Of a stretch of 64,000 nucleotides of DNA, positions 9,073 through 17,709 are shown piece after piece (the first letter of the stretch is position 1; every line of letters begins with the position of its first letter). This DNA is from JAICXG01 sp036825615 (lineage in GTDB: Bacteria; Verrucomicrobiota; Verrucomicrobiia; Chthoniobacterales; UBA10450). The notes below the pieces were generated by a model. That model did no database searches, had not been told where the DNA came from, and saw nothing but the letters and a program-made list of their open reading frames with translations. The stretch lies in the NCBI GenBank assembly GCA_036825615.1, contig DAISXY010000019.1, positions 1 through 64,000 on the forward strand, in the 5' to 3' direction. The position numbers and the translations under genes are program-made.

Positions 9073-9540
9073 CTAGGGCGACGGCTGAGCTGATGCACTG
9101 GGGCTGGACTTCGGCACTACTGGACCTGGGGGAACCACTCCGGTCGCGGCGTTTGCTGCCGAAGGAGTGGAGGAAATGGGAGAGTTCGTCGCCGCCGGAC
9201 TCGGCTTGCTCGCCGCAGGTTGCTTTGCGGGAAGCGCGGGCGACCCCTTCGTGGTCGCGGCCGATTTTTCCAATTCGCGCCGCACCGCCGATCCCGCCGT
9301 GCTGCGATGGGAATAAAGAATCGAGAGCAGCAGCACGATGATGAAGAAAATACTCGCCAGCCAGGTGGTGGCAGTGGTGAGGACGTTGGTCGTTTGCGCG
9401 CCGAAGATGTTCTCCGTCACCCCGCCGCCAAAGGCCGCGCCGAGACCTTCGCTCTTGGGTCGCTGCATCAGGATGACGAGCATCATGAGCAAAGCCACGA
9501 TCACTTCGAGCACGAGCAGGATGTCGATGAAAACGGTCAT
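9073..9540 (-). CDS. secG: Preprotein translocase subunit SecG
   Basis: This is the small membrane subunit of the SecYEG protein-export channel. Residues 1-75 contain the two membrane segments and the conserved loop VILMQRPKSEGLGAAFGG. The remaining 80 or so residues are a Ser/Ala/Pro-rich tail that is longer than in classical SecG. The gene follows rodA on the same strand after about 40 bases, so the two are probably co-transcribed. Confidence 0.93.
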   Translation of the reverse strand: MTVFIDILLVLEVIVALLMMLVILMQRPKSEGLGAAFGGGVTENIFGAQTTNVLTTATTWLASIFFIIVLLLSILYSHRSTAGSAVRRELEKSAATTKGSPALPAKQPAASKPSPAATNSPISSTPSAANAATGVVPPGPVVPKSSPSASAQPSP

Positions 9541-9581
9541 GCGGGAGCGGGAATATGTCGAAACCGGCCGATTTGTCTACC

Positions 9582-10694
9582 TTAGCGCACGGGCACTTTG
9601 CGATGGACCCAGACGCTATTCACAATCCCGAGGCCGAACATGATCATGAGGGCAAAGGAACCGCTGTAGCTGATGAGGGGCAAGGGAACGCCGGTAATCG
9701 GGAGAATCGAGATCGTCATTCCAACGTTCTGGAAAACGTGGGTGAAAATGAGCGTGGTGATTCCAATTGTGAGGAGCAGCCCAAAGAGGTCGCTCGCTTT
9801 CCAGGCAACGAACAAGCAGGTGAGGAGAAGGAGCGCGAAGGCGCTGAGCAGCGCGACGCCGCCAAGGAAACCCCATTGTTCGCCGATGGCAGAAAAGATG
9901 TAGTCGTTATGCACGGCGGTGGAAGGGAGGAAGCCGAGCTCGATCTGGGTGTTGGGCGCTTTGAATCCCTTCCCGGCCCAGCCGCCCGAGCCGATCGCGA
10001 TCAGGGATTGATTGATCGCCCAGGCCGAGCCTTGCCGATCGATATTGGGATTAATGAAAGCGGTGATTCGCTCCTGTTGATACGGTTTCAAGCCCATGTA
10101 AGCCACTGGAATGAACGCGATCACGATCAGCACCACACAAATGAGGTAGCGCAGGGGCATTGCTCCGACATAAAGCAAAGCCAGAATCACAGGCCCCCAG
10201 ATGATCACTTCCCCGAGGTCGGGTTGCAGAAGAATGAGGAGGCAGGGAGCACCTGCGATTGCGCCGCAGATCGTCAGGCGCAGCATCGGGTGCATGTTGC
10301 GAAATTGGCTGAGGAAGAGCGCGATCACCATGATGCCGGCAACGATCGCGAGCTGCGCCGGCTGGAAGTTAATCGGCCCCAGATGCAGCCAGCTGCGCGA
10401 GCCGTAGACTTTCGTTCCGATAAAGCGGGTGAGGATGAGGAAGAACAAACCGGCCAGATACATCGGGAGCGCGCCCCATTTGATCCAGCGATAATCGATC
10501 AGGCTGGTGATCATGAAGGCGAAAAATCCGACCGCGACCCAGCTCGCCTGTTTGCGCCAGAACTCGGCCGCGACCGGGTCCTGCCGCATGTAGGTGGCGC
10601 TGTAGATCGCAATGACGCCGAAAACGGCCAGGGCAAGCATGGTGATGGCGAGTAGCCAGTTGAGGCCGAGGAGTTTTCGCAGGAATGGCGTCAT
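9582..10694 (-). CDS. rodA: Rod-shape peptidoglycan polymerase RodA (SEDS family)
   Basis: This is a polytopic membrane glycosyltransferase that polymerises lipid II during cell elongation, in partnership with a class B penicillin-binding protein. The 370 residues contain the SEDS features QPDLGEVIIWGP, a conserved HNDYIFSAIGEQWG and the terminal ISYSGSFALMIMFGLGI. Its length fits RodA. No mreB, mreC or pbp2 genes are seen upstream within the window, because the next gene upstream is a divergent SprT-like gene. Its downstream neighbour is secG. Confidence 0.93.
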   Translation of the reverse strand: MTPFLRKLLGLNWLLAITMLALAVFGVIAIYSATYMRQDPVAAEFWRKQASWVAVGFFAFMITSLIDYRWIKWGALPMYLAGLFFLILTRFIGTKVYGSRSWLHLGPINFQPAQLAIVAGIMVIALFLSQFRNMHPMLRLTICGAIAGAPCLLILLQPDLGEVIIWGPVILALLYVGAMPLRYLICVVLIVIAFIPVAYMGLKPYQQERITAFINPNIDRQGSAWAINQSLIAIGSGGWAGKGFKAPNTQIELGFLPSTAVHNDYIFSAIGEQWGFLGGVALLSAFALLLLTCLFVAWKASDLFGLLLTIGITTLIFTHVFQNVGMTISILPITGVPLPLISYSGSFALMIMFGLGIVNSVWVHRKVPVR

Positions 10695-10901
10695 CTTGGT
10701 TTTACCGCCGACGGCATAAGATGGTCGGCTGGAGAGCGAAGTCCAGCAGGCGATGGGCCAAAAATCGCTATTAAAATTTTATTTGCCTCGATTTGAATGG
10801 CTTATGTCCAAAATATCCCGCCCTGGCTGACGCTTTACCTTGTCAGCTTGCGGGGTGAACCGTAGACTTGTCGTGCGTTTCTCCTCAAAAAAACAAGCCC
10901 G

Positions 10902-11357
10902 ATGGCGAAGAAAAAAGCAAAACGAAAACTGGCCCGACCGATGTTGCCGATGCAACGGCAACTCAATCTTCGTGACGAAGGTCGCTACTTTGATCTGCGC
11001 CAGATTTTCGAGCGAGTGAACGAACGACATTTTCGCGGACGCCTCCGCGGTTATCGGGTCGTATGGGGACGACGCCGCAAAGAGCGGCCGCGGGAGTATT
11101 TCATTTTCGGCTCGATCCAGGAAGAAGACCGGGTGATTCGGATTCATCCTCTGCTTGATCAACCGTTCGTGCCGCGCTGGTTTCTCGAGTACGTCCTTTA
11201 TCACGAGATGTTGCACTCGGTCGTGCCCGAGGAAATCGACGCGGCCGGTCGGCGACGAATTCACACCGAGGAATTTTATCGGCGGGAGAGAGCGTTCCCG
11301 CGCTATCGGCGTGCGCGACGCTGGGAAGACGAAAATCTCGCGCGTTTTTTGCGTTAG
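10902..11357 (+). CDS. SprT-like zinc metallopeptidase-domain protein
   Basis: This basic protein of 151 residues has an HExxH-type zinc motif (LYHEMLHSVVP) about two thirds along, preceded by FERVNERHFRGRL. Both are hallmarks of the SprT-like fold related to the DNA-protein-crosslink protease Spartan. A downstream His/Glu pair (HTEEFYRRERAFP) may supply the third ligand. The Lys/Arg-rich N-terminus would suit nucleic-acid contact. The substrate is unknown. The gene stands alone, divergent from rodA. Confidence 0.8.
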   Translation: MAKKKAKRKLARPMLPMQRQLNLRDEGRYFDLRQIFERVNERHFRGRLRGYRVVWGRRRKERPREYFIFGSIQEEDRVIRIHPLLDQPFVPRWFLEYVLYHEMLHSVVPEEIDAAGRRRIHTEEFYRRERAFPRYRRARRWEDENLARFLR

Positions 11358-11405
11358 CGGCGCGGCGCGGCGCGCTGTTTTTCTCGCGCGCTGAATTCGC
11401 AACTT

Positions 11406-11563
11406 GTCATCCCGAGTCGCCGCAGGACGACGAGGGACCTCGCAACTGAACCCGGCAGATCGGGCAAACTCCGTGCGTGCAACCCATCGCGGCGTCTTCA
11501 TTTTCGCGGAAGCAACTCAGCGATCGCGAGGTCCCTCGCCGCGCTTCGCCGTCTCGGGATGAC
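11406..11563. repeat. Long inverted repeat (CATCCCGAG...GAGGGACCTCGC family)
   Basis: The left arm (11406-11443) starts GTCATCCCGAG and ends GAGGGACCTCGC. The right arm (11526-11563) is its imperfect reverse complement, ending CTCGGGATGAC. About 80 bases of unrelated sequence separate the arms. A second element with the same outer ends lies at 30538-30706. No transposase is present, so these resemble miniature non-autonomous elements or large palindromic intergenic repeats. The 288 bases from 11358 to 11645 contain nothing else that I recognise. Confidence 0.75.
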
Positions 11564-11645
11564 AGGAGAGCGCCAAACCCGTTCGCATCAAGGGCGCGCG
11601 CAAGCTGGCTAATGCACCTGTTCCGTCCGGGAGCGTCCGCCCCAA

Positions 11646-12521
11646 TCAGACGGCGAGGGTGTCGTTGTGACGTTCTTCTTGATGAGGTACCAGAGGGCGA
11701 TCGCGAGGAGGAGTGACGTCAGTTTCGCGCGCCAGTTGTTCAGGATCAGTTTCTTCATAGGAACGGTGGAGCAAAATTTCGCCGAGCCGCTGCCGGAACG
11801 TCTCGGGGGTGAAATTGCGTTCGACCCGGCGGCGATGGCAAATTGAAATCGCGCCGGTTTCTTCCGAAACGACGATCGCGACTGCGTCCGACTCCTCGGT
11901 AATGCCGAGGCCGGCGCGATGGCGCAAACCGAGGCTGCGGTCGAGTGTTTCGCGCTGACTCACAGGAAAAATGCAGGCCGCAGCGGCGATGCGCCCATTG
12001 CGGATAATTACCCCGCCATCGTGCAACGCCGACTTCGGATGAAAGAGCGTGAGCAACAACTCCTGGGAAAACTCCGCGTCCAGAATCACGCCGGTTTCTT
12101 CGTAGACCTTGATCGAGGTGTCGCGCTCGATTGCGATGAGAGCGCCAAATTGCTTGCTCGAAAGCTGCGCCACCACTTCCGCCAAGTCGTGCACCGTTTC
12201 GCGCTTCTCACTCGTTAGGGAAAATATTGGATGGCCACCCAGCTCGGCCAGGGCGCGTCGCAGCTCCGGTTGAAAAATCACGACCAGTGCGACCGCGAGG
12301 AAGACCGAGAAGCTCCGGATGATGAAGCTGATCACGACCAGGTTCAGAAGTTGCGAGATGAGCGTGAGGGTGAGGAAAACGATGGCGAGGCCGGTCAGTA
12401 CTTTGGCGCCGCGGGTGCCGCGGAAATAGAGGTAGCCGTAGTAAATCACCACCGTCAGGAGCAGGATCTCGACGGCGCTGCGCCATTTATCGAAAAAGAT
12501 CTGGGTAATCTCGTGGATCAT
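11646..12521 (-). CDS. cdaA: Diadenylate cyclase CdaA
   Basis: The enzyme makes cyclic di-AMP from two ATP at the membrane. Three N-terminal transmembrane segments (residues about 15-85) precede the DAC domain. The catalytic motifs are LHDGGVII (Asp168; canonical enzymes have DGA) and LRHRAGLGITEESDA (RHR at 200-202), followed by the conserved SEETGAISI. The ATG overlaps the folP stop by four bases, so the two genes are translationally coupled. No glmM or cdaR neighbour is present. The downstream tail is charged and unconserved. Confidence 0.93.
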   Translation of the reverse strand: MIHEITQIFFDKWRSAVEILLLTVVIYYGYLYFRGTRGAKVLTGLAIVFLTLTLISQLLNLVVISFIIRSFSVFLAVALVVIFQPELRRALAELGGHPIFSLTSEKRETVHDLAEVVAQLSSKQFGALIAIERDTSIKVYEETGVILDAEFSQELLLTLFHPKSALHDGGVIIRNGRIAAAACIFPVSQRETLDRSLGLRHRAGLGITEESDAVAIVVSEETGAISICHRRRVERNFTPETFRQRLGEILLHRSYEETDPEQLARETDVTPPRDRPLVPHQEERHNDTLAV

Positions 12522-13363
12522 CGGCTGGCGGTGAGGAGCGCTTCGGTCGTGCGCAAGGCCTGAATGTTTGGCATCACGTCGTGCACCCGCAAGACGTGTG
12601 CCCCGCGCTCGCGCAGAAGTGAAGTCATCGCGACGGTCGCACTGGCGCGATCGGTGTGGCCAGGGGCAATCCTGGCAAGGAAAGCTTTGCGAGAAACGCC
12701 AACCACCAGGGGCCGATTCTCAACCCGGAGCCGGGGCAGATTGGCGAGCAACTGCATGTTATGGGCGACGGTTTTGCCGAAGCCGATGCCTGGGTCAAAG
12801 GCGATCGAAAGCGGGTCCACGCCGGAGCGAACGGCGAGGGCAAATTGTTCGCGAAAAAATTCTGCGACCTCCGCCACGACATCGCTGTAGGTCGGATTGA
12901 CTTGCATCGTTAGGGGCGTGCCCTGCATGTGCATGATGATGAGTCCGGCGCCAGTCTCCGCCGCGGTCGCAAACATCTCTGAGTCGCCGCGCCCGCCGGT
13001 TACGTCGTTGATGATAGTAGCGCCGACACCAATCGCGGCCCGAGCCACCGCGGCTTTGGAGGTATCAATGGAAATCTGGGTGAGCACGGAATTCTTGATC
13101 CCCTCGATAACCGGCAGAACACGTCGCATTTCTTCGGCAGGCGCGACGGGTTGCGCACCGGGCCGAGTCGATTCGCCGCCTACATCGATAATGTCGGCGC
13201 CGTTTTGCGCCATCTCGATGCCGTGTTTCACCGCTGCCTCAGGTGTAACGAACTGCCCGCCATCAGAAAAGGAATCAGGGGTGACATTGAGCACGCCCAT
13301 GAGGAGTCCACGCCTGGTCAAATCGAGGAGGTTGCCGCCGATCTTCCAACACGCTGACTCCAT
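12518..13363 (-). CDS. folP: Dihydropteroate synthase
   Basis: This cytoplasmic TIM-barrel enzyme condenses p-aminobenzoate with dihydropterin pyrophosphate in folate synthesis and is the sulfonamide target. The signatures are MGVLNVTPDSFSDGG near the start, IDVGGESTRPGA for the second family motif, and late DPGIGFGKT. Its 281 residues are normal for the family. It lies first in a folP-cdaA pair and is divergent from rnr, with about 120 bases between the starts. Confidence 0.95.
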   Translation of the reverse strand: MESACWKIGGNLLDLTRRGLLMGVLNVTPDSFSDGGQFVTPEAAVKHGIEMAQNGADIIDVGGESTRPGAQPVAPAEEMRRVLPVIEGIKNSVLTQISIDTSKAAVARAAIGVGATIINDVTGGRGDSEMFATAAETGAGLIIMHMQGTPLTMQVNPTYSDVVAEVAEFFREQFALAVRSGVDPLSIAFDPGIGFGKTVAHNMQLLANLPRLRVENRPLVVGVSRKAFLARIAPGHTDRASATVAMTSLLRERGAHVLRVHDVMPNIQALRTTEALLTASR

Positions 13364-13483
13364 GATGCTTCAGACTACCACAGCCGTTTGCTTATTCGAA
13401 CCGGCGGTGCTGTCGCGCAGGCCGGAGCAAAATGGCAAAGAATCTTTTTCAATCTCGGCTTTTTCTTCGATGATCAGACGCGA

Positions 13484-15649
13484 ATGAAACGCAACGCGGA
13501 TCTCAGCCAGCGAATTCTCGCCCTGCTCCGCCGTCCGAAATATCGTCCCCTCGACAAGAAAGAGCTGACCCGTGCCCTCGGTTTGCGGAGCGATCAGCAA
13601 CGCGACGTAAAAGAGGCGTTGCGCAACCTGGAACGAACGGGTCAGATCGCACGCGTCCGCAAGAACCGTTACATCCTGCCCGAGGAAGCGGATCTTGTTA
13701 CCGGCCGATTGCAAATTCATTCCGCCGGATACGGCTTTCTCGCCCGTGAGAGCGGTGAAGGAGGCGACATCTTTATCTCGGCCGAGAACACCGGCACGGC
13801 CATGAATGGCGATCGCGTCGTGGCGCGAATCACGCGCGAGACTGATTACGCTCGCGGGCGCAGCGATCGTGCCGAGGGCAGGATCATTCGCATTCTCGAG
13901 CGCGCCAACCCCACGATCGTCGGCACCCTGCAACAAACGCGCAATTTTTTCTATGTCGTGCCGGACGATCCCCGGCTCGTCCACGACGTTTACGTGCATC
14001 CACGTCCGTTGCCGGGCGCGCCGCGCACACCGCAGCCTAACGACAAGGTGGTGGTCCGGCTCGAAGCCTGGGAGTCACGCCATGTCAATCCCGAGGGCGA
14101 GATCATCGAGCTGCTCGGCCGCGCCTCCGATCCCGGGGTGGACATGCTTTCGATCATCCGGAAAAATGATCTCCCGCTCGAATTTCCGGCCGCGGTGCTC
14201 GCGGAGGCGGAGGAAATTCCGGAGACGGTCGATCCCGCGCGCTATTCCGATCGGGAAGATCTGCGCGGGAAGTTCATTGTCACGATTGACCCCGATGATG
14301 CGCGCGATTTCGACGATGCGATCCACGTCGAGCAGCTCGCCGGCGGCGAATGGGAGCTGGGCGTTCACATCGCGGATGTCTCGGCTTACGTGCTGCCTGG
14401 GAGTGCGCTCGATCGCGAGGCACTCCGGCGCGGGAACAGCGTTTACCTGGCCGACCGCGTGATCCCGATGTTACCCGAACGGCTGAGCAACGGCATTTGC
14501 AGTCTTAATCCAAAGGTTCCGCGGTTGACCTACTCGGTCTTCATCCGATTCGCGAAGAACGGCGCGATGCGAAGCGCGCGCTTCGCTCGCACCATCATCG
14601 AGAGCGCGCGTCGTCTCACCTACAAGGAAGCTTACGCGATGCTGAAAGGAAAGCCTAACGATGAGCTCGGGCAGCGGCTTCAGACAGCATGGCAGCTCGC
14701 GGCGATGCTGCGCCGGCGGCGCTTCGCGCACGGCTCGCTCGACCTTGATTTCCCCGAAGTGAAAGTGGTGGTTGATCGCAAAACCGGCAAACCGCTTCGC
14801 CTCGAGAAAATCGAGAACGACGAATCGCATCAGTTGATTGAGGAATTCATGCTCGCGGCGAACGAAGCGGTCGCGAGCGAGCTGAAGAATCGGCTCAGCC
14901 CGACGATCTACCGGGTGCATGAAAATCCCGATCCGGAGAAGCTGGCGGAATTTCGGGAATTTGTTCTTAGCCACGGATTTCAAGCCGGCGATCTGACGCA
15001 GCGGAAGGAATTGCAGCGGCTGCTCCAATCGTTTCACGGAAAGCCGGAGGAACCGGCGCTCAAAATCGCGCTGCTCAAGAGTCTGAAGCGCGCCCGCTAC
15101 GCGATCCAGCCGCTCGGCCACTATGGTTTGGCGAAAAACAACTACACCCATTTCACAAGTCCGATTCGCCGTTATGCCGATCTGATTGTGCATCGTACCC
15201 TCGCCGCGCCGCCCGGGAAAAAAGCTGCCAGCCAGGGCGTGGGCGAGCTGGCCGAGATCGCGGACCACATCTCAACGACCGAGCGAGTGGCGGCGGAGGC
15301 CGAGTTCGAGTCTGCCAAAATTAAGAAACTGGAGTTTTTGCAGCAACAACTCGAGACGCGTAATCCGCAGGTCTTCCGCGCGGTCGTGATCGAGGTGCGC
15401 AATTATGGGCTGCTGATCGAGCTGCCGGATGTGTTGCTCACCGGACTGATTCACGTCTCCTCATTGCGCGATGATTTCTACCGCTTCGACATGGCGCGGC
15501 GGCAATTGATTTCACGGCGATCGAAGCGGGTGTTCGGGGTCGGCGCGATGCTTCAAGTGGTGGTCGCGCGAGTCGATCCATTCAAACAGCAGGTTGACTT
15601 CGCCGTCGCGGAAGAGACGGCGGCGAGGCCGCGGCCCCGGTCTCGTTAG
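13484..15649 (+). CDS. rnr: Ribonuclease R
   Basis: This processive 3'-5' exoribonuclease degrades structured RNA. The N-terminal winged-helix segment (SQRILALLRRPKYRPLDKKEL) is followed by cold-shock domains, the RNB catalytic domain with the acidic cluster TIDPDDARDFDDAIHVE, and a C-terminal S1 domain. ATG 13484 (MKRNADLSQ) starts the conserved fold; an in-frame TTG at 13388 would add a hydrophobic, unconserved leader and is rejected. The product is about 721 residues. The TAG stop lies inside a CGTTAGGCG motif that forms an inverted pair downstream. Confidence 0.95.
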   Translation: MKRNADLSQRILALLRRPKYRPLDKKELTRALGLRSDQQRDVKEALRNLERTGQIARVRKNRYILPEEADLVTGRLQIHSAGYGFLARESGEGGDIFISAENTGTAMNGDRVVARITRETDYARGRSDRAEGRIIRILERANPTIVGTLQQTRNFFYVVPDDPRLVHDVYVHPRPLPGAPRTPQPNDKVVVRLEAWESRHVNPEGEIIELLGRASDPGVDMLSIIRKNDLPLEFPAAVLAEAEEIPETVDPARYSDREDLRGKFIVTIDPDDARDFDDAIHVEQLAGGEWELGVHIADVSAYVLPGSALDREALRRGNSVYLADRVIPMLPERLSNGICSLNPKVPRLTYSVFIRFAKNGAMRSARFARTIIESARRLTYKEAYAMLKGKPNDELGQRLQTAWQLAAMLRRRRFAHGSLDLDFPEVKVVVDRKTGKPLRLEKIENDESHQLIEEFMLAANEAVASELKNRLSPTIYRVHENPDPEKLAEFREFVLSHGFQAGDLTQRKELQRLLQSFHGKPEEPALKIALLKSLKRARYAIQPLGHYGLAKNNYTHFTSPIRRYADLIVHRTLAAPPGKKAASQGVGELAEIADHISTTERVAAEAEFESAKIKKLEFLQQQLETRNPQVFRAVVIEVRNYGLLIELPDVLLTGLIHVSSLRDDFYRFDMARRQLISRRSKRVFGVGAMLQVVVARVDPFKQQVDFAVAEETAARPRPRSR

Positions 15650-15691
15650 GCGAAAAATTTTTCTTGCCCTTTGCCGCGCCAGACGCCTAAC
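15645..15691 (+). terminator. Inverted pair of the GCCTAAC motif after rnr
   Basis: GTTAGGCG (15645-15652) overlaps the rnr stop codon and pairs perfectly with CGCCTAAC (15684-15691) across 31 bases that start AAAAATTTTT. Neisserial DNA-uptake sequences often double as terminators in this inverted layout. Terminator function here is inferred. Confidence 0.45.
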
Positions 15692-15711
15692 ATCCGCGCC
15701 GCGTCAGAAAA

Positions 15712-15921
15712 ATGGATAGTATTATCGAATCAAGAGAGTTGCGTATCGAGCGGAAGCTATTCTCGATCGATCTGAGGGAGAACGGGCGCGGCCGTTTTCT
15801 CCGCATCACCGAAGACAGCCAGGGACATCGCAACGTTATTATTGTGCCGATGTCTGGGGTCGATGACTTCGCGGATGCGATCGATGATGTGCTTGCCTCT
15901 GAGGCGGCGGCGGAAAATTGA
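15712..15921 (+). CDS. PUR-domain single-stranded nucleic-acid-binding protein
   Basis: This 69-residue protein has the compact PUR (purine-rich element binding) pattern, with alternating basic and aromatic beta strands ahead of an acidic helix (KLFSIDLRENGRGRFLRI, then DDFADAIDDVL). Small bacterial PUR proteins, such as those of Borrelia and Bacteroidetes, bind single-stranded DNA or RNA as dimers. It follows rnr on the same strand, separated by the GCCTAAC inverted pair. A role in RNA handling is plausible but unproven. Confidence 0.75.
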   Translation: MDSIIESRELRIERKLFSIDLRENGRGRFLRITEDSQGHRNVIIVPMSGVDDFADAIDDVLASEAAAEN

Positions 15922-15955
15922 GCGTCTCTCGACTGGATTGGCTCGGCGCGGGTAT

Positions 15956-16732
15956 TTAGCCCTGCGGCGGAGGCGGGCTACCTCCCGGCTGAGCTGGTGC
16001 GCCAGGCCCGGGCGTCGGGGGCGCGCCACCGGGCAGGTCGGCGTCGGCCGGTACCGCCAGGATATCTGGCTCGGTGTAGGATTCGGTGCGGCCGGCGAGT
16101 TCCTTGCGCAGGGCGGCGACCCCTTCAGGGGTGACTGGTGAGCCCTTGTTGCCCCATGAGGAACGTTCGTAGGTGACAACGTCGGCGATCTTCTGGTCGG
16201 TTAATGTTTTCTCCCACGGCTGCATGACCGCGCTCCCATAACGCTGGCCTTTCACCGTCACCGGGCCCTGTAGTCCTTTGAGCACGATCATCACGTGGCG
16301 GCGCGCACCGCCGTTGACGATGTCGGTTCCGGCCAAGGGCGGATATTGCCCGGCGACCCCGAGACCGTTCGCCTGATGGCAGGTGGCGCAATTGGCCGAG
16401 TAAATCTTCGCGCCTCTCTCCGCTGGAGTCAGCTCGGTCGGCTGCTGGGCGCCGCCGCCACCAGCGGTGCCGTGACGCGCTACCCGAGGCGCGCCCCCGA
16501 GATAATCGAGACCTTCGCCGCCGAAACTGCCGGCGTAACGACCGAGGTAGGCGCCACCAAAGAAAACCGCCAGGCCGTAAACTGCGATCAGCCAGAGCGG
16601 CAACGGCTCGCGCCCAACCCGCGGTTCAACTTTTTCCCTCACGATCGCGGCGTGAGTGTCGCGCACTTCGCTGGTCTCGTCGTAATCCATTCCTTGGCGC
16701 GGGGCGTGTTCCTGTGGCGGCTGGTCGTTCAT
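15956..16732 (-). CDS. Membrane-anchored monohaem cytochrome c at the end of the ACIII operon
   Basis: The 258-residue protein has a charged cytoplasmic N-terminus, one membrane segment (about 44-65), a Gly-rich linker, a class I cytochrome c domain with CATCH at 115-119 and a Met-containing loop (YGSAVMQPWEK), and a Pro/Gly-rich tail. It occupies the CcoP position after ccoO but has a single haem where CcoP has two. It overlaps ccoO by four bases (ATGA). It probably shuttles electrons on the periplasmic side of the complex. I cannot assign a specific partner. Confidence 0.85.
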   Translation of the reverse strand: MNDQPPQEHAPRQGMDYDETSEVRDTHAAIVREKVEPRVGREPLPLWLIAVYGLAVFFGGAYLGRYAGSFGGEGLDYLGGAPRVARHGTAGGGGAQQPTELTPAERGAKIYSANCATCHQANGLGVAGQYPPLAGTDIVNGGARRHVMIVLKGLQGPVTVKGQRYGSAVMQPWEKTLTDQKIADVVTYERSSWGNKGSPVTPEGVAALRKELAGRTESYTEPDILAVPADADLPGGAPPTPGPGAPAQPGGSPPPPQG

Positions 16733-17709
16733 TTTTGCGCCTCCTTGGCCGGAGCAGGCGAGGCAGCGGCGACGACAGCCGATTTGGCTTCCTTAAGCGG
16801 ATGAGACTGGTCGCGCGACATCAGATAGGCGACAAGGCATTTGGCATCGTAGCTCGGCACAATCTGCCAGCCCGCTTCCGGTTGGCTCGTGTTGTCGCCG
16901 GCGAAATTGATCGCATCAGACGCGACTTCGCCGCGGATCCGCTGCTTTTCGTAAAGGAAACGATAGGAGGGCATGTTCGAATCGAGGACGACGCTGCGCG
17001 GGTTATAAAGATGACGATGATGCCACGCGGCGGTGTAGGGAAGTGGCTGTCCGCCAGGTGTGAGCGCGGCGGCGTTTCCGCCCAGCGAAGGTGCGCTGGT
17101 TTGAACTACGGCCGAAGGTACTGTGCCCGCAGGCGGCAATTGTGCCGGCGAAGGGCTCGCAGTTGCGCCGCCAGCAGCGGCAGCCGGACTGGGTGACGCA
17201 GCGGTGTTCGCCACGGCTGCCGGACTTGCGGAAGCGGCCGTACCGGCAGTCGGCGAAGCTGACGTCGCCGGTGACGCGCCGGGGCTGGCAGCCGGTGCAG
17301 GCGAAGGCGAAGCGCCGCCTGGCGCAGCCGCGCCACTTTCCTGAAGGCCCTGGCGATGACCAACATTCGCCAGGTCAGGACCGTTGCGCATTTTACCAAG
17401 GAAAACGATCGGCTCGAAAATGTAATCGCGCGGCGCGCTTCGGCGTTCGCCCCATTTGCGCTCGAGATCGGCCCCGCCGTATTCGGGACGCACCTGTTGT
17501 GAATGGCAATAGAAGCAGCCGTTCGCCGCATACACGCGTGCACCGCGCGCCACCATTCCCGACGGCGGCATTGGATAAATGTCGGTTCCCTCTTCATCGC
17601 TCTGCGGTTCGAGGCTGCCGATTTGCAGGTTTGGCACGACCGTCATTCCAAGCCAGGAGAAGGCGAAGATGCCGAAGATGCCAAAAAAGAGCGGCTGCAA
17701 ACCCTTCAT
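16729..17709 (-). CDS. ccoO: CcoO-like membrane cytochrome c subunit with a long low-complexity insert
   Basis: This protein is homologous to the monohaem subunit of cbb3 oxidases. One N-terminal membrane anchor (about 7-27) precedes the haem site CFYCH (65-69) and the distal Met loop LDSNMPSY (242-249), both conserved. Between GPDLANVGHRQ (110-120) and YTAAWHHRHLYNP lies an Ala/Pro/Ser-rich stretch of about 100 residues (about 122-223) that ordinary CcoO lacks. The start overlaps the ccoN-like stop by four bases, and the stop overlaps the cytochrome c start. The haem c site seems functional even though the CcoN-like partner is not canonical. Confidence 0.88.
   Translation of the reverse strand: MKGLQPLFFGIFGIFAFSWLGMTVVPNLQIGSLEPQSDEEGTDIYPMPPSGMVARGARVYAANGCFYCHSQQVRPEYGGADLERKWGERRSAPRDYIFEPIVFLGKMRNGPDLANVGHRQGLQESGAAAPGGASPSPAPAASPGASPATSASPTAGTAASASPAAVANTAASPSPAAAAGGATASPSPAQLPPAGTVPSAVVQTSAPSLGGNAAALTPGGQPLPYTAAWHHRHLYNPRSVVLDSNMPSYRFLYEKQRIRGEVASDAINFAGDNTSQPEAGWQIVPSYDAKCLVAYLMSRDQSHPLKEAKSAVVAAASPAPAKEAQK

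Noticed and set aside
9555..10655. A 366-codon plus-strand frame opposite rodA
   Set aside because: It is very rich in Glu, Asp, His and Arg, which is the mirror of the Leu/Ile/Val codons of a membrane protein.
10779..11501. A 240-codon minus-strand frame over the SprT-like gene and the inverted repeat
   Set aside because: It has no domain, overlaps a gene with a clear zinc motif and runs into a palindromic element.
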